Origin: Novosphingobium sp. | GTDB lineage: Bacteria; Pseudomonadota; Alphaproteobacteria; Sphingomonadales; Sphingomonadaceae | Direction: 5' to 3' | Assembly: GCF_027531025.1 (NCBI RefSeq) | Contig: NZ_JAPZQX010000009.1 | Location: forward strand, 124,001 to 188,000 | DNA length: 64,000 nt | Shown here: positions 48,672 to 58,337 of the stretch, piece after piece | How positions within the stretch are numbered: the stretch's first letter is position 1 | How the letters are laid out: the number at the start of each line of letters is the position of its first letter | The notes under the pieces: model-generated | Seen by the model: only the letters and a program-made list of their open reading frames with translations | Databases searched by the model: none | What the model was told of the DNA's origin: nothing | Made by a program: the position numbers and the translations under genes

Positions 48672-49580
48672 TCAGATATCGATCTGGAACAGTTTCGAGC
48701 AGAAAGCGCAGTCGACCATGATCAGGCCTTGCTCGTCGCGCATCTCGACCCGGTCAGCTTCGGGGAACTTGGCCAGCACGGCCTGGTAGTGCTCGATCGT
48801 GCAGCGGCAGCCCCGCTGGAGCACGCCGCCCGGCTCCACCCGAACCTCTGGCTCGTCGTGGAACAGGCGCCAGATCAGCGCCTCCTGCGAAAGGTCCGGA
48901 TCGACCAGCTCCTCCAGCCGCGTGCTGCCGGCCAATACGGCGACATGTTCCCATTCGGGGTGATCCATGCGGACGTGGAGCCGCTCGCGCCCTGCCTCGC
49001 CCTCGGCCAGGTGCTGGACCAGGATGCCGCCGGCAATGCAGCCAGCCGCACCATCGCCGATCCCGACGCGGATCAGAGTCGGCACTTGTTCGCTTTGCGC
49101 GAAATAGCTCTCACAGGCTTCCGCCAGGCTGTCGCCTTCCAGCGGGACGATCCCCTGATAGCGCTGACCAGTAGCGGCCAGGTCGAAGGTCACAGCCAGA
49201 TAACCCTGCCCGAACAGGGCATGGAGCGAGGGATTGCGCCCCAGCATGGCCAGCCGCTCAGCGTCGTGCCGGACATAGCCGCGCAATTCTCCGTCGCAGT
49301 AATCGCAGACCAGCAGATCGACCACCCCGGACTGGGTCTGGGCCTGCATGGTAAGCTGGCTGCCTTCGTCCTTCAGCAGCGTGCCGAGCAGCGCGGTCAG
49401 CACCAGCGCCTCGGCCAGCAGTCGGCGGATCGGCGGCGGATAGTCGTGAGCGGTCAGGATCGTGTCGAGCACCGGGCCCAGTCGGACCGAGCGCCCACGT
49501 GCGTTGCGATGGGGGATCGAAAAGCGCAGCACCCGGTCATAACCGGTTTCCCCCGCCATGATGTGTTCCGGCAGGCTCAC
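48672..49580 (-). CDS. hslO: Hsp33-family redox-regulated chaperone
   Basis: Oxidation-activated holdase. The 302-residue product has the N-terminal Hsp33 fold ([42 protein letters not shown]) and the C-terminal zinc switch with CRC at about residue 257-259 and DCAFC at about 291-294 (CxC...CxxC). GTG 49580 overlaps the argF stop (GTGA), which couples it to the arginine genes, an arrangement seen in other alphaproteobacteria. Confidence 0.95.
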   Translation of the reverse strand: MSLPEHIMAGETGYDRVLRFSIPHRNARGRSVRLGPVLDTILTAHDYPPPIRRLLAEALVLTALLGTLLKDEGSQLTMQAQTQSGVVDLLVCDYCDGELRGYVRHDAERLAMLGRNPSLHALFGQGYLAVTFDLAATGQRYQGIVPLEGDSLAEACESYFAQSEQVPTLIRVGIGDGAAGCIAGGILVQHLAEGEAGRERLHVRMDHPEWEHVAVLAGSTRLEELVDPDLSQEALIWRLFHDEPEVRVEPGGVLQRGCRCTIEHYQAVLAKFPEADRVEMRDEQGLIMVDCAFCSKLFQIDI

Positions 49581-50503
49581 AGCTGTCCGAATACCCAGCG
49601 CAGCACGCTCTTCTGGGCGTGGATGCGGTTCTCCGCCTCGTCCCACACCGCCGATTGCGAGCCGTCGATTACAGCATCGGTCACTTCTTCGCCGCGGTGC
49701 GCGGGCAGGCAGTGCAGGAAGGTGGCCTGCGGACCGGCGAAGCCCATCAGCCGCTCATCCACCTGGAACGGCGCCATCGCCGCCAGCTTGTTGTGCGCAT
49801 GCTCCTGCCCCATCGAGACCCAGGTGTCGGTCACCACGACATCGGCCCCGCGCGCCGCTGCGGCGGCATCGCCGGTCAGGGTGATCGTTGCGCCCCGGGC
49901 GCGGGCCTGCTCGACATAGCGCGGATCGGGTTCATAGCCCTGCGGCGTCCCGACCCGGACGTTGAAGTGCAGCAGCCCGGCCGCCTCGAGGATCGAGTTG
50001 AGGACATTGTTGCCATCGCCCAGCCAGGCCACTTCCAGCCCCGGCAGCGCCTTGCCGCGTTCCAGCAGGGTGAGGAGGTCGGCCATGATCTGGCAGGGGT
50101 GGCTTTCATCGGTCAGCCCGTTGATCACCGGAACGGTGGCGTAATGCGCGAGCTCCTCGATCTTGGCGTGATCGTCGGTTCGCAGCATGATCGCATCGAC
50201 CATCCGGCTGAGCACGCGGGCCGTATCGGCAATGGTCTCGCCCCGGCCAAGCTGGCTGGTCCCCGATTCCAGCGTGATCGCGCTGCCGCCCAGCTGGCGC
50301 ATTGCCATGTCGAAAGAGACGCGGGTGCGGGTGGAGTTCTTTTCGAACACCATGGCCAGTACGTGCCCGGCCAGCGGCGCATCGGCATCGACGCGCCCCT
50401 TGGGCCAGCTGGTGCGCGCTGTCTTGCGATCCAGCGCATCGTTCAGCATCGCCGCCAGCCCATCGCCCCCGGCGTCGACCAGGTTCAGGAAGTGCCGGGT
50501 CAT
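49577..50503 (-). CDS. argF: ornithine carbamoyltransferase
   Basis: Makes citrulline from ornithine and carbamoyl phosphate. The 308-residue product has the carbamoyl phosphate motif STRTR (Ser57-Arg61) and HPCQ near residue 132, plus the C-terminal [11 protein letters not shown] near residue 266 (ornithine and transition-state residues). ATGA overlap with argD upstream and hslO downstream. Confidence 0.97.
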   Translation of the reverse strand: MTRHFLNLVDAGGDGLAAMLNDALDRKTARTSWPKGRVDADAPLAGHVLAMVFEKNSTRTRVSFDMAMRQLGGSAITLESGTSQLGRGETIADTARVLSRMVDAIMLRTDDHAKIEELAHYATVPVINGLTDESHPCQIMADLLTLLERGKALPGLEVAWLGDGNNVLNSILEAAGLLHFNVRVGTPQGYEPDPRYVEQARARGATITLTGDAAAAARGADVVVTDTWVSMGQEHAHNKLAAMAPFQVDERLMGFAGPQATFLHCLPAHRGEEVTDAVIDGSQSAVWDEAENRIHAQKSVLRWVFGQL

Positions 50504-51693
50504 GCGGCGGCTTCCGGTGGCTGGTAGCTGGCGGCACCGGCAGACAGCTTGTCGAAGAATTCATCGATCTCGGTATCGCCGATCACCAGCGGCGGGACCA
50601 GCCGCAGCGTGTTGTCGCCCGCCGCCACGGTCAGCAGATGGTGCTGATCGCGCAGATGCGCCACGAAACCGCGGCTCTCGAACTTCATCTTGATGCCCAG
50701 CATCAGGCCCTTGCCACGGACCAGTTCGAACAGGTCGGGGTAATTGCCGATGAACTGTTCCAGCCGACTGCGCAGGCGTTCGCTGGTGACGCGGACCTGG
50801 GCCAGGAACTCGTCATTGGCGACGGCATCCAGCACGGCTTCGGCAGCCGCCATGGCCAGCGGGTTGCCGCCATAGGTTGAACCGTGGGTACCGATCACCA
50901 TCCCGCGCGCGGCCTTTTCGGTGGCAAGGCAGGCCCCGATCGGGAAGCCGCCGCCCAGCCCCTTGGCCGTGGCGAGCACGTCGGGCTCGATCCCGTACTG
51001 CTCATAGGCATAGAAAGTGCCCGAACGGGCGACACCGCATTGGACTTCGTCGAGTGCCAGCAGCAGATCATGCTCGTCGGCCAGCGCGCGCAGGCCCCGC
51101 ATGAACTCATCAGTTGCCGGACGGATCCCGCCTTCGCCTTGGACCGGTTCGACCAGGAACCCGGCGGTGTTGGGGCCAATCGCGGCCTTCGCGCCTTCAA
51201 GGTCATCGAAATCGACGTACTTGAAGCCCTGCAGCAGGGGCAGGAAGCCCTTGTGCATCTTCTCCTGGTTGGACGCGCTGATCGTCGCCATCGTCCGCCC
51301 GTGGAAGGCGTTCTTGAAGGTGATGATCTCGAACTTGTGCTCGTTGCCAACGTGCTGGTGATAGGCGCGCACCGTCTTGATCGCGCATTCCACCGCCTCG
51401 GCCCCCGAATTGGTGAAGAACACCGTATCGGCAAAGGTCAGGTCGACCAGCCGCTGGGCCAGGTGCTCGCCCTGGGGGCTGCCATAGAGGTTCGAAACGT
51501 GCATCAGCGTTTCCGCCTGGCGCTGGATCGCGCCGATTAGGCCGAGGTGCGAGTGGCCAAGCAGGTTGACCGCAATGCCTGCGGCGAAATCGAGGTATCG
51601 CTGTCCGTCTTCCCCGATCAGGTGGCAGTGCTCACCGCGCACCGGCCGGAAGCCGCAGCGGGGATAGACTGGCATGAGCGGAGTGATCGACAT
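50500..51693 (-). CDS. argD: acetylornithine/succinyldiaminopimelate aminotransferase
   Basis: PLP class III aminotransferase of 397 residues in arginine (and possibly lysine) synthesis. Motifs: [42 protein letters not shown] with the PLP lysine, and [15 protein letters not shown] 51693 follows AAGGAACACCGCG; the frame upstream to 51774 has no support. Heads argD-argF-hslO. Confidence 0.97.
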   Translation of the reverse strand: MSITPLMPVYPRCGFRPVRGEHCHLIGEDGQRYLDFAAGIAVNLLGHSHLGLIGAIQRQAETLMHVSNLYGSPQGEHLAQRLVDLTFADTVFFTNSGAEAVECAIKTVRAYHQHVGNEHKFEIITFKNAFHGRTMATISASNQEKMHKGFLPLLQGFKYVDFDDLEGAKAAIGPNTAGFLVEPVQGEGGIRPATDEFMRGLRALADEHDLLLALDEVQCGVARSGTFYAYEQYGIEPDVLATAKGLGGGFPIGACLATEKAARGMVIGTHGSTYGGNPLAMAAAEAVLDAVANDEFLAQVRVTSERLRSRLEQFIGNYPDLFELVRGKGLMLGIKMKFESRGFVAHLRDQHHLLTVAAGDNTLRLVPPLVIGDTEIDEFFDKLSAGAASYQPPEAAA

Positions 51694-51744
51694 CGCGGTG
51701 TTCCTTTGCTGGATGCGCGCCAAGCGCAAATCGGAAAACGACAA

Positions 51745-51815
51745 ATGGCGGCCCCGCCAAGGGCCGCCATTCATGGTTGTCTAGGCCGTGCCGACCACGG
51801 GGGCAACCCCCGTGG
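51745..51815 (-). terminator. two hairpins terminating the cold-shock gene
   Basis: Downstream of the cold-shock stop (51831) on the minus strand come the stem at 51795-51815 (CCACGGGGG/CCCCCGTGG, loop CAA) and the stem at 51745-51770 (ATGGCGGCCC/GGGCCGCCAT). The second is followed in the minus direction by TTTGTCGTTTTCC, typical of Rho-independent termination. Both also shield argD from readthrough. Confidence 0.75.
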
Positions 51816-51830
51816 CGGTACCGAACGGGC

Positions 51831-52607
51831 TCAGCCCTGAATCGGCACCAGGTTCACGGCCGAATACTTGCCTCGTCGATCGACTTCGATGTCGAACTCG
51901 ATCCGGTCGCCCTCGTTGAGGCCGGACATGCCCGAGCGTTCCACCGCGCTGATGTGCACGAAGGCATCGGGCTGGCCGTCATCACGGGTGATGAAGCCGA
52001 AGCCCTTCATCGAGTTGAAGAACTTGACCGTACCGGTGGCCTTGTCGCCGGTGAGCTGGCGCTGCGGCGCGGCTTCCCGCTTCTGCACCGGGATCACATC
52101 GCCCACCACTTCGAGATCGCTGGCGGAAATCTTGCCGCCGCGATCAACCAGGGTGAACTTCAGCTGCTGGCCTTCGGCCAGGCCTTCAAGGCCTGCGCGC
52201 TCAACCGAGCTGATGTGCACGAAGACATCTTCGCCACCATCGTCGCGCGAGATGAAGCCGAAGCCCTTGCCCGAGTTGAAGAACTTGACCGTGCCGGAGC
52301 CTTCGCCAACGACCTGGGCGGGCATGCCACCACCGCCGCCGCCACCACGCGGGCCGCCGCCGAAGCCGCCGCCACCGCCGCCACGCGGGCCGCCGCCGAA
52401 GCCGCCGCGGTCACCACCGCCGAAACCCCCACGACCGCCGCCGCCGCCAAAGCGGTCACCGCCACCGAAGCGATCGCCGCCGCCGAAACGGTCACCACCG
52501 CCAAACCGATCGCCGCCACCGCCGCCGCCAAACGGATCGAAACCCTCTTCGCCGAACCCGTCACGCTTGTCACGGCCACGACCGCGACGTCCTCTATCAA
52601 AACCCAT
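51831..52607 (-). CDS. double cold-shock-domain protein with RG/FGGG-rich N-terminus
   Basis: A 258-residue RNA-binding protein. Residues 1-95 are Gly/Arg/Phe/Asp-rich with four near-identical GGDRFG repeats, then two cold-shock domains: GTVKFFNSGKGFGFISRDDG with DVFVHIS near residue 104-130 and GTVKFFNSMKGFGFITRDDG with DAFVHIS near 188-215. RNP1 (KGFGFI) and RNP2 (VFVHIS / AFVHIS) are both intact. An RGG-like low-complexity head plus two CSDs is unusual compared with ordinary 70-residue Csp proteins. Start ATG 52607; the frame upstream to 52901 is not used. Followed by two hairpins. Confidence 0.9.
   Translation of the reverse strand: MGFDRGRRGRGRDKRDGFGEEGFDPFGGGGGGDRFGGGDRFGGGDRFGGGDRFGGGGGRGGFGGGDRGGFGGGPRGGGGGGFGGGPRGGGGGGGMPAQVVGEGSGTVKFFNSGKGFGFISRDDGGEDVFVHISSVERAGLEGLAEGQQLKFTLVDRGGKISASDLEVVGDVIPVQKREAAPQRQLTGDKATGTVKFFNSMKGFGFITRDDGQPDAFVHISAVERSGMSGLNEGDRIEFDIEVDRRGKYSAVNLVPIQG
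52450..52521 (-). repeat. four 18-bp tandem repeats encoding GGDRFG units
   Basis: Within the cold-shock gene, four 18-bp units (52450-52467, 52468-52485, 52486-52503, 52504-52521) encode repeated GGDRFG. Units differ at a few bases, so the array is old but could still vary in number. Confidence 0.85.
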
Positions 52608-52900
52608 AAACCCGAACGCACCTTCGCTTCGCCCAATTGGTAGCATCCCCGGCCGTACGGACGAAACGCACCGGGAAAGCAGGCGATAACTGGCTGAAAG
52701 CCACAACCCTGCACTGTGCGTGATAACCCATCCGCGGGCGCTTGGCGAATCGAATCGGTGGCGGGAAAATCGAGTTCCCGGCGGTGTGACATTTCTGCCG
52801 TGGCGCCCACCGCCAAATGCCTTGGCAAATCCCTTGGCAGGGCGCGACGGCAAGGCTAGGCGAAGGCAAGTTCCAGTCTGCCAGACCCGGGGGTCCATCA
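52608..52900. other. 293-bp divergent intergenic region before cold-shock and DUF442 genes
   Basis: No gene seen. It must carry the promoter and 5' leader of the cold-shock gene (minus), where such genes often have long structured leaders, and the promoter of the DUF442 gene (plus). No clear -35/-10 pair could be assigned by eye. Confidence 0.4.
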
Positions 52901-53335
52901 ATGTTTCGCCGCTTGTCCGACCAGGTGCTCGCCAGTCCGCAGATCTCGCTCAATGACCTGGCCGAGGCCAAGGCGCTGGGCGTCGGCCTGGTGATCAACA
53001 ACCGCCCCGAGGGCGAGAGCGACGACCAGGTTCCGGGGGCCGAGGTCGAAGCGACAGCCCGCGCGCTGGGTCTGGACTATGTCGCGATCCCAGTCACCCA
53101 CGCCGGGTTTTCCGGCCCGCAGGTCGAAGCCATGGCCAGCGCCCTGGCCGGCGCGCAGGGCCAGGTGCTGGCCTATTGCCGGTCGGGCACCCGCTCCTCG
53201 CTGTTGTGGGGCCTGGCCGAAGCCAGCCTCGGGGGCGATCCCCATGCGCTTTCCGCCCAGGCCGCCCAGGCGGGCTACGATCTGGGCCCGGTGCGCGCGC
53301 TGATGGACATGCTCAAGGCGAAAAGCGGGGCCTGA
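52901..53335 (+). CDS. DUF442/TIGR01244-type sulfurtransferase or phosphatase
   Basis: A 144-residue protein of the family with an N-terminal ISLNDLAEAKALGVGLVINNRPEGE segment and a Cys loop YCRSGTRSS near residue 93 (CRSGTR, rhodanese-type active site). Often fused to or near metallo-beta-lactamase-like hydrolases in sulfide metabolism; here it stands alone. Start ATG 52901. Phosphatase or sulfurtransferase activity cannot be separated by sequence. Confidence 0.85.
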   Translation: MFRRLSDQVLASPQISLNDLAEAKALGVGLVINNRPEGESDDQVPGAEVEATARALGLDYVAIPVTHAGFSGPQVEAMASALAGAQGQVLAYCRSGTRSSLLWGLAEASLGGDPHALSAQAAQAGYDLGPVRALMDMLKAKSGA

Positions 53336-53341
53336 GCAGCT

Positions 53342-53770
53342 GTGGGGGGCATCTGGATCGATCTGATCAAGCTGGCAGCATCGGCTATCGCAATCCTAGC
53401 GGTCGCCGGGCTGGTACGCTGGATGGGATTGGGTGCGGACGTGCGGATCCGCAATGCGGACCACGCCCGCTTTCTGGCGAGTCAGGCGGCTGACGGGTTC
53501 GAGGCGGTCGATGTCGCGCTGGACCGGGCGGGGATCGGCGCGCTGCTGCGCGATGCGGCCGGGCGGCAGATGCTGCTGCGACGCCACGGGGCAATGTGGG
53601 TCGGCCGCCTGCTCGATGACCGGGTCGAGGCCCGGCTTGACCGCGATTTCCTGACCATCGGCACGGGTGAGCAGACCTTCGGCAAGATCACGCTGCACTT
53701 GGGCGATGCCGCCCAGGTCTGGGCGGCGGGGCTGCGGCGGTTGCCAGCATCAGGAGTTGCCCATGGCTAA
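53342..53770 (+). CDS. membrane-anchored protein of unknown function
   Basis: A 142-residue product from GTG 53342, 6 bp after the DUF442 gene. One N-terminal helix (LIKLAASAIAILAVAGLVRW, residues about 8-27), then a soluble part of roughly 110 residues with VRIRNADHARFLASQAADGFEAVDVALD, which could be a cytoplasmic regulatory domain. It overlaps the start of the sterol desaturase gene by 8 bp. Family not recognised. Confidence 0.65.
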   Translation: MGGIWIDLIKLAASAIAILAVAGLVRWMGLGADVRIRNADHARFLASQAADGFEAVDVALDRAGIGALLRDAAGRQMLLRRHGAMWVGRLLDDRVEARLDRDFLTIGTGEQTFGKITLHLGDAAQVWAAGLRRLPASGVAHG

Positions 53771-54662
53771 GCTGCCGAACCCGGTCGACTATGCCGTGCC
53801 GTTCTTCATCCTGCTGATCGTGATCGAGATGTTCTGGGCGCGCCGCCGGGCGCCCGAGAAGTACGAGCCGCGCGATACCCTGGTTTCCCTGTCGTTCGGG
53901 TTAGGCAGCACGGTTGCCAGCCTGATCTTCGGCGGGGCGATCTATGCCCTCATGCTGCAGGTTTGGGAATTCCGGCCGGTCACCGTGCCGTGGACCTGGT
54001 GGGCCTGGGCGCTGTGCTTCGTGCTCGACGATTTCCTCTATTACGTCTTCCACCGCTCCGCCCACCGGGTGCGCTGGTTCTGGGCCAGCCACGTCAACCA
54101 TCATTCCAGCCAGCATTACAACCTGTCCACCGCGCTGCGGCAGACCTGGACCGGCTGGCTGGCGCTGTCCTTCGTCTTCAAACTGCCGCTTGCGGCGATC
54201 GGCTTTCCCCCGGCGATGATCCTGTTCTGCACCGGGGTGAACCTGATCTACCAGTTCTGGATCCACACCGAAGCGATCAAGCGCTTCCCGCGCTGGTTCG
54301 AGGCATTGATGAACACGCCCAGCCACCACCGCGTGCACCACGCCACCAATCCGCGCTATCTCGATGCCAATTACGCCGGGGTCTTCATTATCTGGGACCG
54401 GATATTCGGCACTTTCGTGGCGGAAGTGGATGACGAGCCGATCCGCTATGGCATCGTCCGCCAGCTGGGCACCTTCAACCTGCTTTACGCGGTGTTCCAC
54501 GAATGGATTGGGATCGCCAGGGACGTCTGGTCCGCGCCCTGGCGGCACAAGCTATCCTACCTGTGGCGCGAGCCGGGCTGGAGCCACGATGGCAGCCGCG
54601 ACACCTCCGACACGATCCGCGCCCGCTGGCAGGAGCGGCAGATGGCCGATCCCGCCGAATAG
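53763..54662 (+). CDS. sterol desaturase/fatty acid hydroxylase family protein
   Basis: A 299-residue integral-membrane diiron enzyme. The eight-His cluster is present: HRSAHRVRW, HVNHHSSQHYN and later TPSHHRVHHATN, with four transmembrane helices. In sphingolipid-making bacteria such enzymes hydroxylate fatty acids or the sphingoid base, and carotenoid hydroxylases belong here too. Start ATG 53763 lies inside the end of the upstream gene. Substrate is not inferable. Confidence 0.92.
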   Translation: MAKLPNPVDYAVPFFILLIVIEMFWARRRAPEKYEPRDTLVSLSFGLGSTVASLIFGGAIYALMLQVWEFRPVTVPWTWWAWALCFVLDDFLYYVFHRSAHRVRWFWASHVNHHSSQHYNLSTALRQTWTGWLALSFVFKLPLAAIGFPPAMILFCTGVNLIYQFWIHTEAIKRFPRWFEALMNTPSHHRVHHATNPRYLDANYAGVFIIWDRIFGTFVAEVDDEPIRYGIVRQLGTFNLLYAVFHEWIGIARDVWSAPWRHKLSYLWREPGWSHDGSRDTSDTIRARWQERQMADPAE

Positions 54663-54719
54663 CGATTGCGCGCGCTTAAGCGCTCGCTTAACGCTGCTTC
54701 CAACAAGCGGAGAGCACAA

Positions 54720-56297
54720 ATGGATCAGTTCGATATCATCGTGATCGGCGGCGGCAGCGCGGGCAGCGCGGTGGCCGGGCGGCTGGCGGAAGATGGCAAG
54801 CGCCGCGTCTGCCTGCTTGAGGCCGGGCCCGATAACGACACGATCCGGATCAAGACGCCGGGCTTCATGCCCTTCATCCCGGAAAAGTCGAACTGGCGCT
54901 TCGATACCGTGCCGCAAAAGGGCCTCAACGGCCGGACCGGCTACCAGCCGCGCGGCCGGGGCCTGGGCGGATCCAGCGCGATCAACGCCATGGTCTATAT
55001 CCGCGGCAACCACTTCGATTACGACCAGTGGGCCGAGCTGGGCTGCACCGGCTGGAGCCATGCCGATGTGCTGCCCTATTTCAAGCGGGCCGAAGGCAAC
55101 GAGCGCGGCGGCAACGAATGGCACGGCGGCGACGGCCCGCTGAGCGTGATGGACCAGCACTGGCCCAACCCCGGCAGCAAGGCCTTCGTCGCCAGCGCCG
55201 CTGCGCTCCAGCTGCCCGAGAACAACGATTTCAACGGCGCCAGCCAGGACGGCTTCGGGCTGTATCAGGTGACGCAAAAGGGCGGTGAACGCTGGTCGGC
55301 CGCGCGGGCCTATCTGACGCCGCGCCCGAACCTTTCGATCCGCACCGGGGCCCTCGTCGAGAAGATCGTGGTCGAGAATGGCCGCGCTGTGGGCGTCCAG
55401 GCGCGCTTTGGCGGCAAGAGCGAGGTGCTCCGCGCAGCGGGCGGCGTGGTGCTTTCGGCCGGAGCCTTCGGCAGCCCGCAGGTTCTGATGCTGTCGGGCA
55501 TCGGTCCGGGCGCGCACCTGGCCGACAAGGGCATTCCCGTGGTGCTGGACCGCGCCGCCGTGGGCGAAGACCTGCAGGACCACATCGATTTCGTCGCCAG
55601 CTGGCAGACCAAGTCGACCGATTTCATCGGCTCGAGCCTCGCTGGCACCTGGCGCATGGCCAAGGCGGTGATCGAGCACCGCCTGAAGCGCACCGGGATC
55701 ATGACCACCTGCTATGCCGAAGGCGGCGGGTTCTGGCGGACCAATCCCGACCTGCCTGCCCCGGACATCCAGTATCACTTCGTGCCGGCCATGCTGGAAG
55801 ACCATGGCCGCACCAAGGTGCCGGGCCATGGCTTCTCGATCCATGCCTGCGTGCTGCGCCCCGAAAGCCGCGGCACGGTGCGGCTCAGTTCGGCCGATCC
55901 GACCGCCGCCCCGGCGATCGATCCCAACTTCCTCGACGATCCGCGCGACATCGCCACGCTGCGCGCGGGCGTGCGGCTGATGTACCGCATCGTCGAGGCC
56001 CCGCCGCTGGCGGACTATGCCGGAACGCCGCGCCAGCCGGTCAACCTGGCCGACGATGCCGCGGTGGACGAGCTGATCCGCAGCCGCGCCGATACGGTCT
56101 ATCACCCGGTCGGCACCTGCCGGATGGGCGGCGATGCCGACAGCGTGGTCGATCCGACGCTCAAGCTGCGCGGGATCGACGGGCTGTGGGTGGCCGATGC
56201 CTCGATCATGCCGCGACTGGTATCGGGCAACACCAATGCGCCGAGCATCATGATTGGCGAACGCGCCGCAGACTTCGTCCGCGCCGCCCTCGCCTGA
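54720..56297 (+). CDS. GMC-family FAD oxidoreductase (choline dehydrogenase-like)
   Basis: A 525-residue flavoenzyme. N-terminal FAD motif IVIGGGSAGSAVAGRL, GMC signature 1 GRGLGGSSAINAMVYIRGN, signature 2 near GGVVLSAGAFGSPQVLMLSGI (residues about 240-260) and the catalytic HPVGTCRMG and NTNAPSIMIGERAADF at the C-terminus. Oxidises primary or aromatic alcohols; substrate unknown. The last 17 codons are repeated 121 bp downstream. Confidence 0.94.
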   Translation: MDQFDIIVIGGGSAGSAVAGRLAEDGKRRVCLLEAGPDNDTIRIKTPGFMPFIPEKSNWRFDTVPQKGLNGRTGYQPRGRGLGGSSAINAMVYIRGNHFDYDQWAELGCTGWSHADVLPYFKRAEGNERGGNEWHGGDGPLSVMDQHWPNPGSKAFVASAAALQLPENNDFNGASQDGFGLYQVTQKGGERWSAARAYLTPRPNLSIRTGALVEKIVVENGRAVGVQARFGGKSEVLRAAGGVVLSAGAFGSPQVLMLSGIGPGAHLADKGIPVVLDRAAVGEDLQDHIDFVASWQTKSTDFIGSSLAGTWRMAKAVIEHRLKRTGIMTTCYAEGGGFWRTNPDLPAPDIQYHFVPAMLEDHGRTKVPGHGFSIHACVLRPESRGTVRLSSADPTAAPAIDPNFLDDPRDIATLRAGVRLMYRIVEAPPLADYAGTPRQPVNLADDAAVDELIRSRADTVYHPVGTCRMGGDADSVVDPTLKLRGIDGLWVADASIMPRLVSGNTNAPSIMIGERAADFVRAALA

Positions 56298-56418
56298 TGC
56301 TCGGATCGTTGCCTGCTCGCACCTCCGGGCGCAAAAGTGGTGCCCACTTTTGCTGAGGTGCGAGGGCATCATGATCGGCGAACGCGCCGCAGACTTCGTC
56401 CGCGCCGCTCTCGTCTAA
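56245..56418 (+). repeat. duplicated 3' end of the GMC gene with a composite hairpin between
   Basis: The final 53 bp of the GMC gene (56245-56297) recur at 56366-56418 with a few substitutions (ATTGGC/ATCGGC, GCC/GCT, TGA/TAA). Between them 56317-56363 folds into TCGCACCTC/GAGGTGCGA and, within, GCAAAAGTGG/CCACTTTTGC. The second copy cannot be translated as part of any gene. Confidence 0.85.
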
Positions 56419-56430
56419 CCAGCCGCCGAA

Positions 56431-57213
56431 TCAGTGGTGGCAGGCGAGCGCCTCGACCACGTCATCCAGCCGGGCCGGATCGCCGATCGCCAGGACATGC
56501 CCCGGGCTGGCAGCGTGGAGCGGCTCGCCGTTCCAGTCGCACATGGTCCCGCCGGCTCCTTCGACCACTGGCACCAGGGCGGCATAATCGTGCAGCTTCA
56601 GGCCCGCCTCGCAGACCAGGTCGATATGGCCGGAGGCCAGCAGGGCGTAATTGTAGCAGTCGCCGCCCATCACCATGCGCTTGTGATCGGTCTTGGCGGC
56701 CAAGCCCATGAAATGCCCGCCATCGTGATCGTTGAAGTAATGCGGCCCGGTGGTCGCCAGCGTCGCCTCGGCCAGGGTCCGGCACGGGCGGGTGCGCACT
56801 TCGCGGCCGTTGAGCGTGGTCGGCTGGCCGGTCGCGCCCAGCCAGCGTTCGCCCAGCACCGGCTGGTCGATCAGCCCCAGCACCGGCCAGCCATCGACCA
56901 CCAGCGCGATCAGCGTGCCGAAGATCGGCCGCCCGACCAGGAACGAGGTGGTACCATCGATCGGATCGAGCACCCAGGTGCGGCCCGACGAGCCGTTCTC
57001 GGTCCCGAATTCCTCGCCGTGCACCGCATCGCGCGGACATTCGGCCTTCAGGATCCGCCGCATCGCCTCTTCCGCCGCGCGATCGGCCAGGGTGACCGGC
57101 GTCGCGTCGCCCTTGCGCTCGCTGGCCACCCCGCTGCGGTAATGCGGCAGGATCGCCGCCCGCGCGGCATCGGCCAGGCGATGGGCAATCGCGATATCGG
57201 CGGACAGGTTCAT
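56431..57213 (-). CDS. hisN: inositol monophosphatase-family histidinol-phosphatase
   Basis: A 260-residue Mg-dependent phosphatase. Motifs: HGEEFGTENGSS then WVLDPIDGTTSFLVGRP near residue 85-110 (DPxDGT metal site) and the C-terminal CEAGLKLHDYAALVPVVEGAGG (metal-binding Asp). Among the IMPase relatives the closing pattern suits HisN (histidinol phosphate to histidinol), although inositol or fructose bisphosphate cannot be excluded. ATG 57213 is 1 bp after the prs stop. Confidence 0.85.
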   Translation of the reverse strand: MNLSADIAIAHRLADAARAAILPHYRSGVASERKGDATPVTLADRAAEEAMRRILKAECPRDAVHGEEFGTENGSSGRTWVLDPIDGTTSFLVGRPIFGTLIALVVDGWPVLGLIDQPVLGERWLGATGQPTTLNGREVRTRPCRTLAEATLATTGPHYFNDHDGGHFMGLAAKTDHKRMVMGGDCYNYALLASGHIDLVCEAGLKLHDYAALVPVVEGAGGTMCDWNGEPLHAASPGHVLAIGDPARLDDVVEALACHH

Positions 57214-57214
57214 G

Positions 57215-58150
57215 TCAGTCGAACAGCGAGCTGACCGAGCTTTCGTCGGCAATGCGGCGAATTGCTTCTCCGATCAGCGGAGCGATCGGCAGGATGCGGA
57301 TCTTGGGGCTGCTCAAGGTGGCCTCGGTCGGCTGGATCGAATCGGTGATCACCAGTTCCTTGAGCGCCGAATTGGTCACCCGTTCTACCGCACTGCCTGA
57401 CAGGACGCCGTGAGTAAGATAGGCGGTAACGCCGTTCGCCCCCGCTTCCATCAGGGCCGCCGCCGCGTTGCACAGGGTGCCACCCGAATCGATGATATCG
57501 TCGATCAGGATGCAGTCCCAGCCCTTCACATCGCCAATGATGTTCATCACTTCGGACGAACCCGGCTTGTCGCGCCGCTTGTCGACGATGGAGAGCGGGG
57601 CATCATTGATCCGCTTGGACAGCGCCCGCGCACGCACCACCCCGCCCACGTCGGGCGAAACGACCATCAGGTTCTGGCCACCCGTGCGCTCAAGAATGTC
57701 GGTCGCCATCACCGGCGCGCCATAGAGGTTGTCGGTCGGGATATCGAAGAAACCCTGAATCTGCCCGGCGTGGAGGTCCACCGCCAGCACCCGGTCGGCC
57801 CCGGCCGTGGTGATCAGGTTGGCCACCAGCTTGGCCGAAATCGGGGTGCGCGGCCCTGGCTTGCGGTCCTGCCGGGCATAGCCGAAATAGGGCACCACCG
57901 CCGTGATCCGCTTGGCCGAGGCGCGGCGCAGCGCATCGATCCCGATCAGCAGTTCCATCAGGTTGTCATTGGCCGGGTAGGAAGTCGACTGGATCACGAA
58001 CACGTCTTCGCCGCGCACGTTCTCATGGATTTCGACGAACACTTCCTCGTCCGCGAAGCGCCGGACGGAGGCATCGGTCAGCGGCACTTGCAGGTAAGCC
58101 GCAATGTCCCGCGCCAGCGGCAGGTTGGAATTCCCGGCCATCAATTTCAT
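57215..58150 (-). CDS. prs: ribose-phosphate pyrophosphokinase
   Basis: Makes PRPP from ribose-5-phosphate and ATP. The 311-residue product has [41 protein letters not shown] (flexible loop KR), and the PRPP-binding loop [15 protein letters not shown] near residue 216-230. Start ATG 58150 follows GGAAGG. hisN follows; both serve histidine and nucleotide synthesis. Confidence 0.97.
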   Translation of the reverse strand: MKLMAGNSNLPLARDIAAYLQVPLTDASVRRFADEEVFVEIHENVRGEDVFVIQSTSYPANDNLMELLIGIDALRRASAKRITAVVPYFGYARQDRKPGPRTPISAKLVANLITTAGADRVLAVDLHAGQIQGFFDIPTDNLYGAPVMATDILERTGGQNLMVVSPDVGGVVRARALSKRINDAPLSIVDKRRDKPGSSEVMNIIGDVKGWDCILIDDIIDSGGTLCNAAAALMEAGANGVTAYLTHGVLSGSAVERVTNSALKELVITDSIQPTEATLSSPKIRILPIAPLIGEAIRRIADESSVSSLFD

Positions 58151-58296
58151 CGTGCAGCCTTCCCCGCGATTCTTGCCCGCGCCCGGCTCTAGCCAAGCCG
58201 ACAGGGATTGCAACGCGCTTCACGGAGCACCGTCCGATCGATGCACAGGTACCGGTACGCCGGGCCATTTGCTTCACAAAAGATAGTCTAAGATAT

Positions 58297-58314
58297 ATCA
58301 CAGATCAGTGTGAT
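58297..58314 (+). promoter_or_regulatory. inverted repeat upstream of DUF4386 gene
   Basis: ATCACA-N6-TGTGAT, a perfect 6-bp inverted repeat in an AT-rich patch 24 bp before the start codon, so likely close to or overlapping the promoter. It looks like an operator for a dimeric regulator. Orientation is opposite to the Crp consensus. Confidence 0.45.
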
Positions 58315-58337
58315 TCTTACCCGAGGTATGCCCCGCC

